From assembly GCF_900102505.1 (NCBI RefSeq), contig NZ_FMVT01000003.1, positions 62,001 to 126,000 on the forward strand: a DNA stretch of 64,000 nucleotides, written 5' to 3'. Position numbers and translations under genes: made by a program. Below the pieces are notes generated by a model that was not told the DNA's origin, made no database searches, and saw only the letters and a list, made by a program, of their open reading frames with translations. The first letter of the stretch is position 1. Each line of letters opens with the position of its first letter. This stretch comes from Paracoccus tibetensis (lineage in GTDB: Bacteria; Pseudomonadota; Alphaproteobacteria; Rhodobacterales; Rhodobacteraceae). Below are positions 27,842 through 35,814 of this stretch, piece after piece.

Positions 27842-28693
27842 TCAGAGCATCCGGCTGGCCGCCTGCTCGGGCCAATGAGCGAAGGGCAGGACGGCGCCGT
27901 CCTTGCGGCTTTGCCGGACGCGGGCCAGATCGACCTCGACCGTGACCCATCCCGGCGCGTCCATCGGCCCTTCGGCAATGATCCCGGTCTCGGGCCAGAA
28001 GCCGTCGGGCGGGCCATAGATGGCGGCGCGGCCGCGGTTCTCGTCCAGCGCCGGCATCCACTCGCAGGGGCCGACCGTGGGCGCCTGCACGACGACGCAC
28101 TGGCTCTCCAGCGCCCGCGCCATCGCGCCGATGCGGACGCGGTTGAAGCCGGCGACGGTGTCTGTGCAGGACGGCACCAGCAGCAGCTCGGCCCCGGCCT
28201 CTGCCAGTTGCCGGCCCAGCAGGGGAAACTCGCTGTCATAGCAGATCAGGACGCCGATGCGCCCGAGCGCGGTGTCGAAGAGCCTGAGGCCCGGCGCGCC
28301 GGTCACGTCCCAGTCCTCGCGCTCGAAGCGGGTCATGATCTGCTTGTCCTGATGGCCGATCCGCCCTTCCGGCCCGTAAAGCACCGCCCGGTTCACCGGG
28401 CGCGCGCCCTCGAAGACCGGACCCGAGGCGCCGAGGATGTGGCAGCCCGCCCCGGCCGCAAGCCGCAGGTGCAGCGCCTCGACCGCGGGCCAGTGCCGCG
28501 CGACCTCGTGAAGGCTCGCCTCCAGATCACCTGCGACCTCGCGCCCGCCAAGCGAGGCCAGCTCCATCGCGGCATATTCGGGGAATACCAGCAGGTCGGC
28601 ATCCGTTTCCCGGACCCACCGGCTCAGCTTCGCCTCATAAGCGGCGAAATCCTCCAGCCAGTCGATGGGATAGGCGGCGGCGGCGATCTTCAC
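27842..28693 (-). CDS. Carbon-nitrogen hydrolase (nitrilase superfamily)
   Basis: 283 residues. The Glu-Lys-Cys triad is visible: Glu39 in LVFPEYA, Lys117 in QDKQIMTRFE and Cys151 in LICYDSEFP. The family cleaves amides, carbamoyl groups or nitriles; the substrate is not evident. It starts MKIAAAAYPIDWLEDF, and its ATG overlaps the stop of the GNAT gene by 4 bp, so the two are translationally coupled. That coupling suggests one pathway, but none is identified. Confidence 0.92.
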   Translation of the reverse strand: MKIAAAAYPIDWLEDFAAYEAKLSRWVRETDADLLVFPEYAAMELASLGGREVAGDLEASLHEVARHWPAVEALHLRLAAGAGCHILGASGPVFEGARPVNRAVLYGPEGRIGHQDKQIMTRFEREDWDVTGAPGLRLFDTALGRIGVLICYDSEFPLLGRQLAEAGAELLLVPSCTDTVAGFNRVRIGAMARALESQCVVVQAPTVGPCEWMPALDENRGRAAIYGPPDGFWPETGIIAEGPMDAPGWVTVEVDLARVRQSRKDGAVLPFAHWPEQAASRML

Positions 28694-29274
28694 AGGGCGC
28701 GCATCCAGAACTGCAGCTCCTTCTCGGTCTCGGCCGGCTCGCCGAGATCCTTCCAGCCGAAATGCGCGACCACGCCCGGCAGCTTCTCGTAGCCGCGCTT
28801 ATGCCAGAAGGCGTCGAGCGGGCGGTAATCCGCGGGCCGCGCCGGATGGTCCGCGGGCCGGATGACGCTGCAAAAGGCGCACCAGCGGGCGCCCAGATCG
28901 CGGGCATGGGCCTCGCGGTGGTCGAAGAAGGCATGGCCGAGGCCGCGGCCGCGATATTCCGGCAGCAGCACCGACTCGGCGCAGTAGAAGACCTGGTCCA
29001 GCGGCTCGGGGCGGGTCGCGAACGCAGCGCCGAAATCGGCAGCATGATCGGTCATCGGCGCCCCGGTCGCCGCCCCCACGACGCGTGTGCCGTCCAGCGC
29101 CGCCACCACGACCGCGCCGGGCGACTGGTAGGCGCGTAGATAGTCGCGCTCGTAATCGGCGTCGCCGTCGTAGAGATAGGGGAAGTCCCGGAAGACCGAG
29201 ATGCGGAGACGCGCGACATCTTCCAGCGCCGCGGCCAGCGCCTCGCCGGTCAGGACGCGCGTCTCGACGCTCAT
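28690..29274 (-). CDS. GNAT-family N-acetyltransferase
   Basis: 194 residues. The acetyl-CoA-binding motif A is AESVLLPEYRGRGLGHAFFD (the R-G-x-G-x-A/G type loop), followed by a C-terminal FWHKRGY. The substrate is unknown. It overlaps by 4 bp with both neighbours, the SnoaL-like gene upstream and the nitrilase-type gene downstream. The three are therefore one small operon read from 29666 to 27842. Confidence 0.88.
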   Translation of the reverse strand: MSVETRVLTGEALAAALEDVARLRISVFRDFPYLYDGDADYERDYLRAYQSPGAVVVAALDGTRVVGAATGAPMTDHAADFGAAFATRPEPLDQVFYCAESVLLPEYRGRGLGHAFFDHREAHARDLGARWCAFCSVIRPADHPARPADYRPLDAFWHKRGYEKLPGVVAHFGWKDLGEPAETEKELQFWMRAL

Positions 29275-29666
29275 TGGCTGACCTGCCGCGTCCAGTCGGC
29301 CAGGTTGTAATAGGTCGTCACGCGCGCGATCTTGCCGTCGCGCAGCGTGAAGAAGGCGCCGGCGGGCAGGCGATAGGACTGGCCCTTCGCCGGCGGCAGG
29401 CCCTCGTCGGTCTGAAGATAGGTGCCGTTCACCACGAACTCGGCGGCGGCGCGCTCGCCATCCGCAAAGATCACCATGTCGGTCAGGTGCTCCTTGTAGG
29501 AGCGGGTCATGTGGTCGTTGAACTGCGCGAAGAGATCCTTGCCGCGGCGGATCTGGCCCTCGTTCACGTGGTGCTCGATCTCGTCATGGACCAGCGCCAG
29601 CATGGCCTCGGTATCGCCCGCGTTGAAGGCGTCGTAATAGGTCTTGATCAGGGTCTTGCTGTCCAT
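29271..29666 (-). CDS. SnoaL/NTF2-like (ketosteroid isomerase-related) protein
   Basis: 131 residues. MDSKTLIKTYYDAFNAGDTE followed by MLALVHDEIEHHVNEG matches the SnoaL-like cone-shaped fold; GKDLFAQFNDHM, an ADGERAAAEFVVNGTY strand and FFTLRDGKIARVTTYYN complete it. Such proteins range from isomerases to stress-associated binders; no function can be fixed. The start at 29666 is chosen because the longer frame adds unrelated residues. It is divergent from the phosphohexomutase gene, 132 bp apart. Confidence 0.85.
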   Translation of the reverse strand: MDSKTLIKTYYDAFNAGDTEAMLALVHDEIEHHVNEGQIRRGKDLFAQFNDHMTRSYKEHLTDMVIFADGERAAAEFVVNGTYLQTDEGLPPAKGQSYRLPAGAFFTLRDGKIARVTTYYNLADWTRQVSQ

Positions 29667-29798
29667 CGGCCTCTCCTTCTTGCCGCGCCTTCCTAGCAGC
29701 CGTGGCGCCCGCGTCACCTCAGCCTTGGGTCTGAGACGGCGCTTGTAATCCCGGTCCGACCTGTTAGCGCTTTGCGCAAAAGCCATCGGAGGACCCGA

Positions 29799-31184
29799 AT
29801 GACCGGAAAAGACCTGGGCAGGCGCGAGATCACCTGCTTCAAAGCCTATGACGTGCGCGGCGAGCTTGGCAAGAATCTGGATGCCGACGTCGCCTATCGG
29901 ATCGGCCGCGCCTTTGCCGAAGTCCGCAACGCGGGCCGCGTGGTCGTCGGCCGCGACAGCCGCGAATCCTCGCCCGAGCTGGCGAAGGCGCTGATCGAGG
30001 GGCTGACGGATGGCGGCGCGGACGTGCTGGACCTGGGCCTCGCCGGGACCGAAGAGGTCTATTACCATACCGGCGCCCTCGGCACGGATGGCGGGATCGA
30101 GGTAACGGCCTCGCACAACCCCATCAACTACAACGGCATGAAGATTGTCGGGCAGGGCTCGGCCCCGCTGGACCCGGCGACCGAGCTGCCGCCGATCGTC
30201 GAGCTGGCAAGCTCGGGTGCCTTCGCGGCGCGCGAGAAGGGCAGCGTCAGCGACTACGGCCATGCCCGCGCCGACTATGCCCGGGCCATGGCGGATTTCG
30301 TGGACGTCGCCGCGCTGAAGCCGATGAAGATCGTGGTGAACGCGGGCAACGGCACCGCCGGCCCGACCTTCGACGCCATCGCCGCCGAGCTGGAACGCCG
30401 CGGCGCGCCGCTGACCTTCGTGCGGATGCACCACGACGTGGACAGCAGCTTTCCGAACGGCATCCCGAACCCGCTTCTGGACGAGAACCAGCCGCCGACG
30501 GTTGCCAAGGTGAAGGCCGAGGACGCCGATCTGGGCGTGGCCTGGGACGGCGACTTCGACCGCTGCTTCTTCTTCGACGAGAACGGCCGCTTCATCCCCG
30601 GCGAATACATCGTCGGCCTGCTGGGCGCGGCCTTCCTGGAAAAGTCGCCTGGCGAGAAGATCGTCCACGACCCGCGCGTCATCATGAACACGCGCGCCAT
30701 GATCGGCGAGGCGGGTGGCGAGGCGGTCGTCAGCAAGACCGGCCACGCCTTCATCAAGCGCAAGATGCGTGACGTGGGGGCGATCTATGGCGGCGAGATG
30801 TCGGCGCATCACTACTTCCGCGACTTCTACTATTGCGACAGCGGCATGATCCCGTGGCTGCTGATGATCGAGCTGCTGTCCCGCAAGGGCAAGACGTTGG
30901 CCGAGCTGCTGGAGGAGCGGATGCGCCTCTACCCCTCCTCGGGCGAGACGAACTACACGATCACCGATCCCGACGCCGCCATCGCGCGCCTGATCCGGGC
31001 CTACGAGCCGCAGGCGCAGGGGCGCGACGATCTGGACGGGGTGTCGCTGGATTTCGGCGCCTGGCGCTTCAACCTCAGGAAGTCGAACACCGAGCCGGTG
31101 GTGCGCCTGAACGTCGAGGCCGACGGCGATGCCGCGCTGGTGGCCGAGAAGCAGGCCGAGCTGGCGGCGATCCTGAAGGGCTGA
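29799..31184 (+). CDS. Phosphomannomutase/phosphoglucomutase
   Basis: 461 residues of the alpha-D-phosphohexomutase family. The phosphoserine loop is TASHNPINYNGMK (Ser105), the metal-binding loop DGDFDRCFFFD near 250-255, the sugar-binding loop GGEMSAHHYF and the phosphate-binding loop RKSNTEPVVRLN. AlgC-like enzymes interconvert mannose or glucose 6- and 1-phosphate and feed nucleotide-sugar synthesis. The ATG at 29799 has CGGAGGA upstream. It sits beside the glycan operon and would supply glucose 1-phosphate for GalU or mannose 1-phosphate. Confidence 0.93.
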   Translation: MTGKDLGRREITCFKAYDVRGELGKNLDADVAYRIGRAFAEVRNAGRVVVGRDSRESSPELAKALIEGLTDGGADVLDLGLAGTEEVYYHTGALGTDGGIEVTASHNPINYNGMKIVGQGSAPLDPATELPPIVELASSGAFAAREKGSVSDYGHARADYARAMADFVDVAALKPMKIVVNAGNGTAGPTFDAIAAELERRGAPLTFVRMHHDVDSSFPNGIPNPLLDENQPPTVAKVKAEDADLGVAWDGDFDRCFFFDENGRFIPGEYIVGLLGAAFLEKSPGEKIVHDPRVIMNTRAMIGEAGGEAVVSKTGHAFIKRKMRDVGAIYGGEMSAHHYFRDFYYCDSGMIPWLLMIELLSRKGKTLAELLEERMRLYPSSGETNYTITDPDAAIARLIRAYEPQAQGRDDLDGVSLDFGAWRFNLRKSNTEPVVRLNVEADGDAALVAEKQAELAAILKG

Positions 31185-31189
31185 GGCCT

Positions 31190-31606
31190 CTAGACGCCGA
31201 AGGTCACGCGGCCTTCGGCGTCGATGCTCCAGCTCGGGTTCCAGGCGATTTCCCAGGCATGGCCGTCGGGATCGGCGACATAGCCGCGAAAGCCGCCATG
31301 AACCGGCGCATCCGCCGCGCGCAGCAACGTGCCGCCGGCAGCGACCAGGCGCTCCATCAGCGGCGCCACGTCCTCTTGCCGCGGCAAGTTGTGGGCCAGC
31401 GCCATCGCGCCGCCGCCTGCGCCGGGGCGCTGCATGTCCGCGGCCAGCGCCGCGCTGTCCCAGATGCCCAGCATCAGCCCGTTCATCTGGAAGAACATGA
31501 TCTCGTCATTATCGAAGACCGGGCTCCAGCCGAAGCCGTCCAGGTAGAAGCGTCGCGCCGCCTGCCTGTCCGTGGTGCCAAGCGTGACGACGGCGATCTG
31601 CTGCAC
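31190..31606 (-). CDS. VOC-family (glyoxalase/bleomycin-resistance fold) protein
   Basis: 138 residues. MQQIAVVTLGTTDRQAARRF then YLDGFGWSP, and a second half ending YVADPDGHAWEIAWNP, which is the usual metal-ligand end of VOC folds. Family members are dioxygenases, isomerases or resistance proteins, and the function here is unknown. It starts 3 bp after the sulfotransferase stop on the same strand, so it is the last gene of the glycan operon, perhaps by chance of transcription rather than function. It converges with the phosphohexomutase gene. Confidence 0.85.
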   Translation of the reverse strand: MQQIAVVTLGTTDRQAARRFYLDGFGWSPVFDNDEIMFFQMNGLMLGIWDSAALAADMQRPGAGGGAMALAHNLPRQEDVAPLMERLVAAGGTLLRAADAPVHGGFRGYVADPDGHAWEIAWNPSWSIDAEGRVTFGV

Positions 31607-31609
31607 GGG

Positions 31610-32998
31610 TTAGTCCTCGAAGCCGAAGGCGATGTAGTCGCGAAGATAGGCCTGCCGCGCCGCCTGCCGCAACGGCTTGATCGCCAGAAGGTCCGGCTGC
31701 CGCTCTGCCTGGGGCAGCGGGACGTTGGCGGGGTCGATCCCGGCGGCCGACAGAAGGGGCAGCAGGTCCTCGGCCAGGCGATCCTCGCGCAGGATCATGT
31801 CGGGGGCGACGAAGCGGGCAAAGCCGGCCACGACCTCGGACTGGCTGGCCCAGGAGGCGTGGGTCGGCAGCGTCGTCTGCGCGTTCAGGTTCCGGCGCAG
31901 GAAGTCGAGGAAAGCCTCGAACAGCGCGATCTGCCGGTCCTCGGGCAGCGCCGGCAGCTCGGCATCGGGCGGCAGCGGTACCCGGTGGACCTGACGCATC
32001 AGCACCCGCAGCTCGGGCGAGGCCTCGGTCAGCAGGCGGCGGAAGGCCGACCAGGCGCGGCGCAGGGGATGGCGCAGGACCGTGAAGCTGCGATGGCCGG
32101 GATGCTGGCGCTTCCACTGGCGCAGCGTCGTCTGCGTGAAGCCGCTTTGCCCGGCGCCCAGCCCGGCGAGCCAGGGCGCGATTCCGTCCGGGCCGCCCTG
32201 CACCGGCATGAACAGCAGCCCCCGCCCCGCCTCGGAGGCGCGGAAGCCGGGCACCGAGGGACCGCGGCGCGGCTCGAAATTCGGGACGCGGCGCAGCATG
32301 AACGGGTCGAGCGTCGTCAGGTCGGCCTGCATCTCGTCGAAGTTCGCGACCTTCTCGGCCAGCTCGCGCGGGTTCTGCGGAACCTGGTCGCTGGCCGGCT
32401 CGACCCGCGCAAGGTCGGTGCGGCCCAGCCAGTGCATTAGGCCGGTCATCACCTCGGCGTCGCGCAGATCCTCGTAGCCCAGCCAGAAGGCCGCCTGCCC
32501 CGAGACCTGAAGCCGGTGCAGGATGCGGCGCTGGAAGCGCTCGGTCGCGGTGACCATCTGGCGGAACTCGGCCCCGTCATAGGCGATGGTGGCGGGGATC
32601 GGGGTTTCGGTCTCGTTCAGCTTCCACTGGTTCGTGGCCCAGGCAAGGCGGGTCGAGACATAGCTGTCCAGGGGGTTGCGCGTCAGCACGATCTTGGCAC
32701 AGCTGCGGTCCTCGATCATCGTGTCGAAGACGCGCGGGTCGTGGTCGTGGAAATAGCGGAAGCCCGGCAGGTGGCCAGGCCGGTCGGTCAGCTTGCGATA
32801 GAGGACCAGCGGGTCGGCCTCGCGCTCCTCTCGCGTGATGCCCTGCAGCTCGTCCTTGTCGGGCCAGCCCATCATGTAAGGGTTGAAGGCCTCGCCGAAG
32901 CAGGTCACGCCCTTGATCGCGTTCAGCGTCGCCTCGAGGAGGTTCGAGCCCGTGCGCATCTCGGCAAAAATCACGAAGCTGCGGAAGGCGGTGGTCAT
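31610..32998 (-). CDS. Sulfotransferase with two sulfotransferase-like halves
   Basis: 462 residues. The N-terminal half (about 1-245) is a Stf0/NodH-like sulfotransferase: VIFAEMRTGSNLLE near residues 9-22 fits the 5'-phosphosulfate loop of PAPS enzymes and IVLTRNPLDSYVSTRLAW near 103-120 the 3'-phosphate motif. The C-terminal half (about 258-455) looks like a second, sulfotransferase-2-type unit: LLFMPVQGGPDGIAPWL near 261-277 replaces the usual PKxGGTS loop and lacks its lysine, while VLRHPLRRAWSAFRR near 307-321 keeps the 3'-phosphate motif. It would move sulfate from PAPS to a sugar. The ATG overlaps the preceding gene by 4 bp. Confidence 0.85.
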   Translation of the reverse strand: MTTAFRSFVIFAEMRTGSNLLEATLNAIKGVTCFGEAFNPYMMGWPDKDELQGITREEREADPLVLYRKLTDRPGHLPGFRYFHDHDPRVFDTMIEDRSCAKIVLTRNPLDSYVSTRLAWATNQWKLNETETPIPATIAYDGAEFRQMVTATERFQRRILHRLQVSGQAAFWLGYEDLRDAEVMTGLMHWLGRTDLARVEPASDQVPQNPRELAEKVANFDEMQADLTTLDPFMLRRVPNFEPRRGPSVPGFRASEAGRGLLFMPVQGGPDGIAPWLAGLGAGQSGFTQTTLRQWKRQHPGHRSFTVLRHPLRRAWSAFRRLLTEASPELRVLMRQVHRVPLPPDAELPALPEDRQIALFEAFLDFLRRNLNAQTTLPTHASWASQSEVVAGFARFVAPDMILREDRLAEDLLPLLSAAGIDPANVPLPQAERQPDLLAIKPLRQAARQAYLRDYIAFGFED

Positions 32999-34698
32999 TC
33001 GGCAGCGGTCCTCTCGGGCATCATCTCGTCGATCGGCCGCGGCTCCACCTGCGGCAGCCCCTCGCCGGTCAGGCGGGGACGCAGCCCGGAATTGCGCAAC
33101 TGCCGCAGCAGCTCGGCCAGACCCGTCATATCGCGCATCGGAGGCAGATCGTCCACCGGCTGCGTCGGAACCTGAAGCTGTTGCAGCGCGGCCTGCATGA
33201 TCGCCTGCGGACGCGCGAGGAAGTCGGTCAGCTCGTGCACCTGCACCCGCGCCTTCACCCAGACCGAGTTCAGGATGTCCAGCTGCGCCAGCTCGGCCCG
33301 CTGCAGTTGCGCAGCGACGCGGCGCACGTCGTCGAAGGGCATCTCGCTGCCGAGAAGCGGCAGCATCCATGCGCCGGTGACCACGTGGAACTGCGCGTTC
33401 GGATCGGTCGCCATGAACCAGTTCATCGCCTGGTTGTCGCGCGGGCTGAACTGGAACACCTGCATCCGTGGCGTGATGCGGATCAGCCCGGTCAGGAAAC
33501 CATGCGGGTCACGGTCGCGCAGCGCGGTGCTGGACGAGATCGCGCCCGGCCCGATCTCGGGGCGGCCGGCGAACTCGACCTCGTCCGGGCCGAGGAGGTG
33601 GCCGTGCACATCCGCCTCGACATGGCCGCCGAGCCAGGTCTCGAAATCGGGGAAGATGTCGGCGAAGCCCTGGAAGACGGCGTAGGGAGCCGAGGTCTTG
33701 CCGTTCTCGCAGTCCTTGCGCGGAAAGCGGCTCTGCATGTAGAGGCCCGGCCTGCCCAGCAGGCGGCGGCGGACGGTGCGGTTGATCAGCCGCTCGAAGC
33801 GCTGCGGCTGCGGCAGGGCGTGGCTGCCGTTCCCGGGGGCCGCCTTCGGGAACTGCGCCATCAGCCCCGCCGCGCCGTGCCAGACCTTGCGAGCCACGAA
33901 GCAGCGCGATTCCTCCAGCAGCAGGGCGTGGTCGTCGTAGAGCTGGTAGGGCTTGCCGTCATGGTCGAACTTGGCCAGCGTCAGCGACTGGCTCTCGATG
34001 CGGATGGCGTGGCGGCGGGCGAGGGTCTGGAAGTAGCTTTCGTCCGGGATCCAGGTGCTGCGGAAGTAGCGGTCGAACTCAGCCCGTCTCGGGTCCTCGA
34101 GGATCGCCCGCAGCGTCGTCGCCGTCAGGCACCACCATTGCGAGCCGAGATGCGGCGTGATGCCCTTCGGCACCCGGCGGCGGATGCCGAGCGCGCGCTG
34201 AAGGTTGGTGAGCCGGTCGAACATCCAGCGCTGGCGCCGCCAGTCGAGCGGGTAGTAGAAGGTGAACCGCTCCTCGTTCAGCCCGCCGACGGTCCAGCCC
34301 ACGTCCAAAGCGTTCACGCTTTCGATGTGGTCGCGATGGGGGTCGAGCGCGAGGTGGTCCAAGAGGTCCCCGACCGGGCGCAGCGGCAGGCACGAGCCCG
34401 AGGCGAGGTAGACATGCGTCAGGTCGGGATGCGCCGCCAGCAGCGCCTCGGCCGCGTCCTGCGTGGCGCGCACCAGGCTGAAGCGCCCCCATCCGCAGCG
34501 GTGGCGGCGCGAATAGAGGATGCCGTCCAGATCCCCGAGGCTTGCCTTCAGGCCCGCGACCGCGTCGGCCGGCGCCTTGGCATCGACATGGATGACCACC
34601 CGCGCCCCGCCCGCGGCCCAGATCCGCGCCATCCGCGCCGCCATGTCCAGCTGCGTGTGGCACAGCAGCACCACGCCGAGGCGCACGGCCCCCGTCAC
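32995..34698 (-). CDS. Branching-type (Core-2/I) glycosyltransferase with DUF5927-like C-terminus
   Basis: 567 residues, GTG start at 34698 overlapping the previous stop (GTGA). Residues ~1-270 match the Core-2/I-branching beta-1,6-N-acetylglucosaminyltransferase family: VVLLCHTQLDMAARMARIW, VIHVDAKA, VYLASGSCLPLRPV, HIESVNALDVGW, LGSQWWCLTATTLRAIL and TWIPDESYFQTL. The rest, from about residue 300, is a separate domain that I believe corresponds to DUF5927, found in this position in other Rhodobacterales; its role is unknown. The acceptor in bacteria is not known. ATGA overlap with the sulfotransferase downstream. Confidence 0.85.
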   Translation of the reverse strand: MTGAVRLGVVLLCHTQLDMAARMARIWAAGGARVVIHVDAKAPADAVAGLKASLGDLDGILYSRRHRCGWGRFSLVRATQDAAEALLAAHPDLTHVYLASGSCLPLRPVGDLLDHLALDPHRDHIESVNALDVGWTVGGLNEERFTFYYPLDWRRQRWMFDRLTNLQRALGIRRRVPKGITPHLGSQWWCLTATTLRAILEDPRRAEFDRYFRSTWIPDESYFQTLARRHAIRIESQSLTLAKFDHDGKPYQLYDDHALLLEESRCFVARKVWHGAAGLMAQFPKAAPGNGSHALPQPQRFERLINRTVRRRLLGRPGLYMQSRFPRKDCENGKTSAPYAVFQGFADIFPDFETWLGGHVEADVHGHLLGPDEVEFAGRPEIGPGAISSSTALRDRDPHGFLTGLIRITPRMQVFQFSPRDNQAMNWFMATDPNAQFHVVTGAWMLPLLGSEMPFDDVRRVAAQLQRAELAQLDILNSVWVKARVQVHELTDFLARPQAIMQAALQQLQVPTQPVDDLPPMRDMTGLAELLRQLRNSGLRPRLTGEGLPQVEPRPIDEMMPERTAAE

Positions 34699-35723
34699 GC
34701 CCAGTTCCCCCGCGAGATCAGGCCCAGATCCTCGAGTTGCCGCCAGTCGCGGAATTCCCGCGATTCGGAGCACCAGAGGTTGGTGCCCTTGCGCAGCCCC
34801 GCGTGATAGGCCTGGTATTCCTGGCTGTCGGCGTAGTGCTGGCGGCGGTCCAGCTCTTCCTCGGACTTTCGGGCGAAGGTCGACAGGAACTTGGCGTGCA
34901 GAAGGCAGCCCGATGCCTGCTCGCCGCCGTCCTCGTCGTAGACGAGGTTCACCTGCCGCGGCAGCAGCATGTGGGTCGAGCTGACATAGGCATAGCGCCA
35001 GTGCCACTTCACCAGCGGGATCTTGTTCAGCGCCGGCCCGGCCAGCGGGTCCGCGCGGAAGAACTCTCGCGTGCGGGGGCCGCCCTGGATCCACAGGTTG
35101 CCGTAATAGCTGTTCTTGCTGATCGTGTAGTTGGCCGGGTCGAACCAGCTGGCGATGGCGAAAGGATCGCCGCCTTCCTCGTAGGGCGTGTCCTCGATGT
35201 CGCCCTGCGGATACATGTCGAGCAGCATGGCGGGGAAGGACGTCCGCCCCGAGCCGTCCAGCCAGCTGGTCAGCGCCTGAAGCGGGCGGCTGTCGCAATG
35301 CGGGTAGGTCAGGAATTCGTCCGGATCGACCGTCAGGCACCAGTGCCCGGTCCCGTAGCGCAGCAGCAGCCAGTTGATCCAGTCCATGCCGAAGCGGGAC
35401 TTCTTGTAGCTTGCCCGCGTCCACCACAGCGAGACGTCGGGCTGGTCGCGCAGATAGGCGCCGCTGCCGTCGTCGCTGTCGTTGTTGACGAAGAGGAAAT
35501 GGTCGATCCCGAGCCGGCGGTAGTAGTCGAGGAAATAGGGCAGCCGCTCGCGCTCGTTGCGCAGGGTCACGAAGGCCAGGATCGCGCCCTTGCCGATCCG
35601 GGCGGTGCGGTCCACCACCGGCTTCAGCGCCCTGCGGCGGTTGACAGCGCGGGCGATCAGGTACTGCCGCTCGGCCCGACGGCGCAGGCGCTCGGGGATC
35701 AGCGAGTGGCGCTTCAACGCCAT
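34695..35723 (-). CDS. Glycosyltransferase family 2-type protein, paralogue A
   Basis: 342 residues. GAILAFVTLRNERERLPYFL, DYYRRLGIDHFLFVNNDSDDGS and GHWCLTVDPDEFLTYP show a GT-A fold with a DxD-type metal motif (DPDE), as in the Glyco_tranf_2_4 group. It is clearly paralogous to the gene at 35815-36858 over nearly its whole length, ending in matching LLHAKFLS...KSEEELxRRQHxA and DLGL blocks. I use the ATG at 35723 because it matches the paralogue's N-terminus; ATG 35735 and a TTG at 35801 are also in frame. The 91 bp upstream contain TTGCCA and CATCAT that could be a weak internal promoter. Confidence 0.83.
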   Translation of the reverse strand: MALKRHSLIPERLRRRAERQYLIARAVNRRRALKPVVDRTARIGKGAILAFVTLRNERERLPYFLDYYRRLGIDHFLFVNNDSDDGSGAYLRDQPDVSLWWTRASYKKSRFGMDWINWLLLRYGTGHWCLTVDPDEFLTYPHCDSRPLQALTSWLDGSGRTSFPAMLLDMYPQGDIEDTPYEEGGDPFAIASWFDPANYTISKNSYYGNLWIQGGPRTREFFRADPLAGPALNKIPLVKWHWRYAYVSSTHMLLPRQVNLVYDEDGGEQASGCLLHAKFLSTFARKSEEELDRRQHYADSQEYQAYHAGLRKGTNLWCSESREFRDWRQLEDLGLISRGNWA

Positions 35724-35814
35724 GGGAACCTGCATCCGCGGCAGGATTTGCGGCAGTCGCTCATGCCTCAAGCAATGATGCAGGCGCAGCAGTCTTGGCA
35801 AGGAAAAATCGCGT

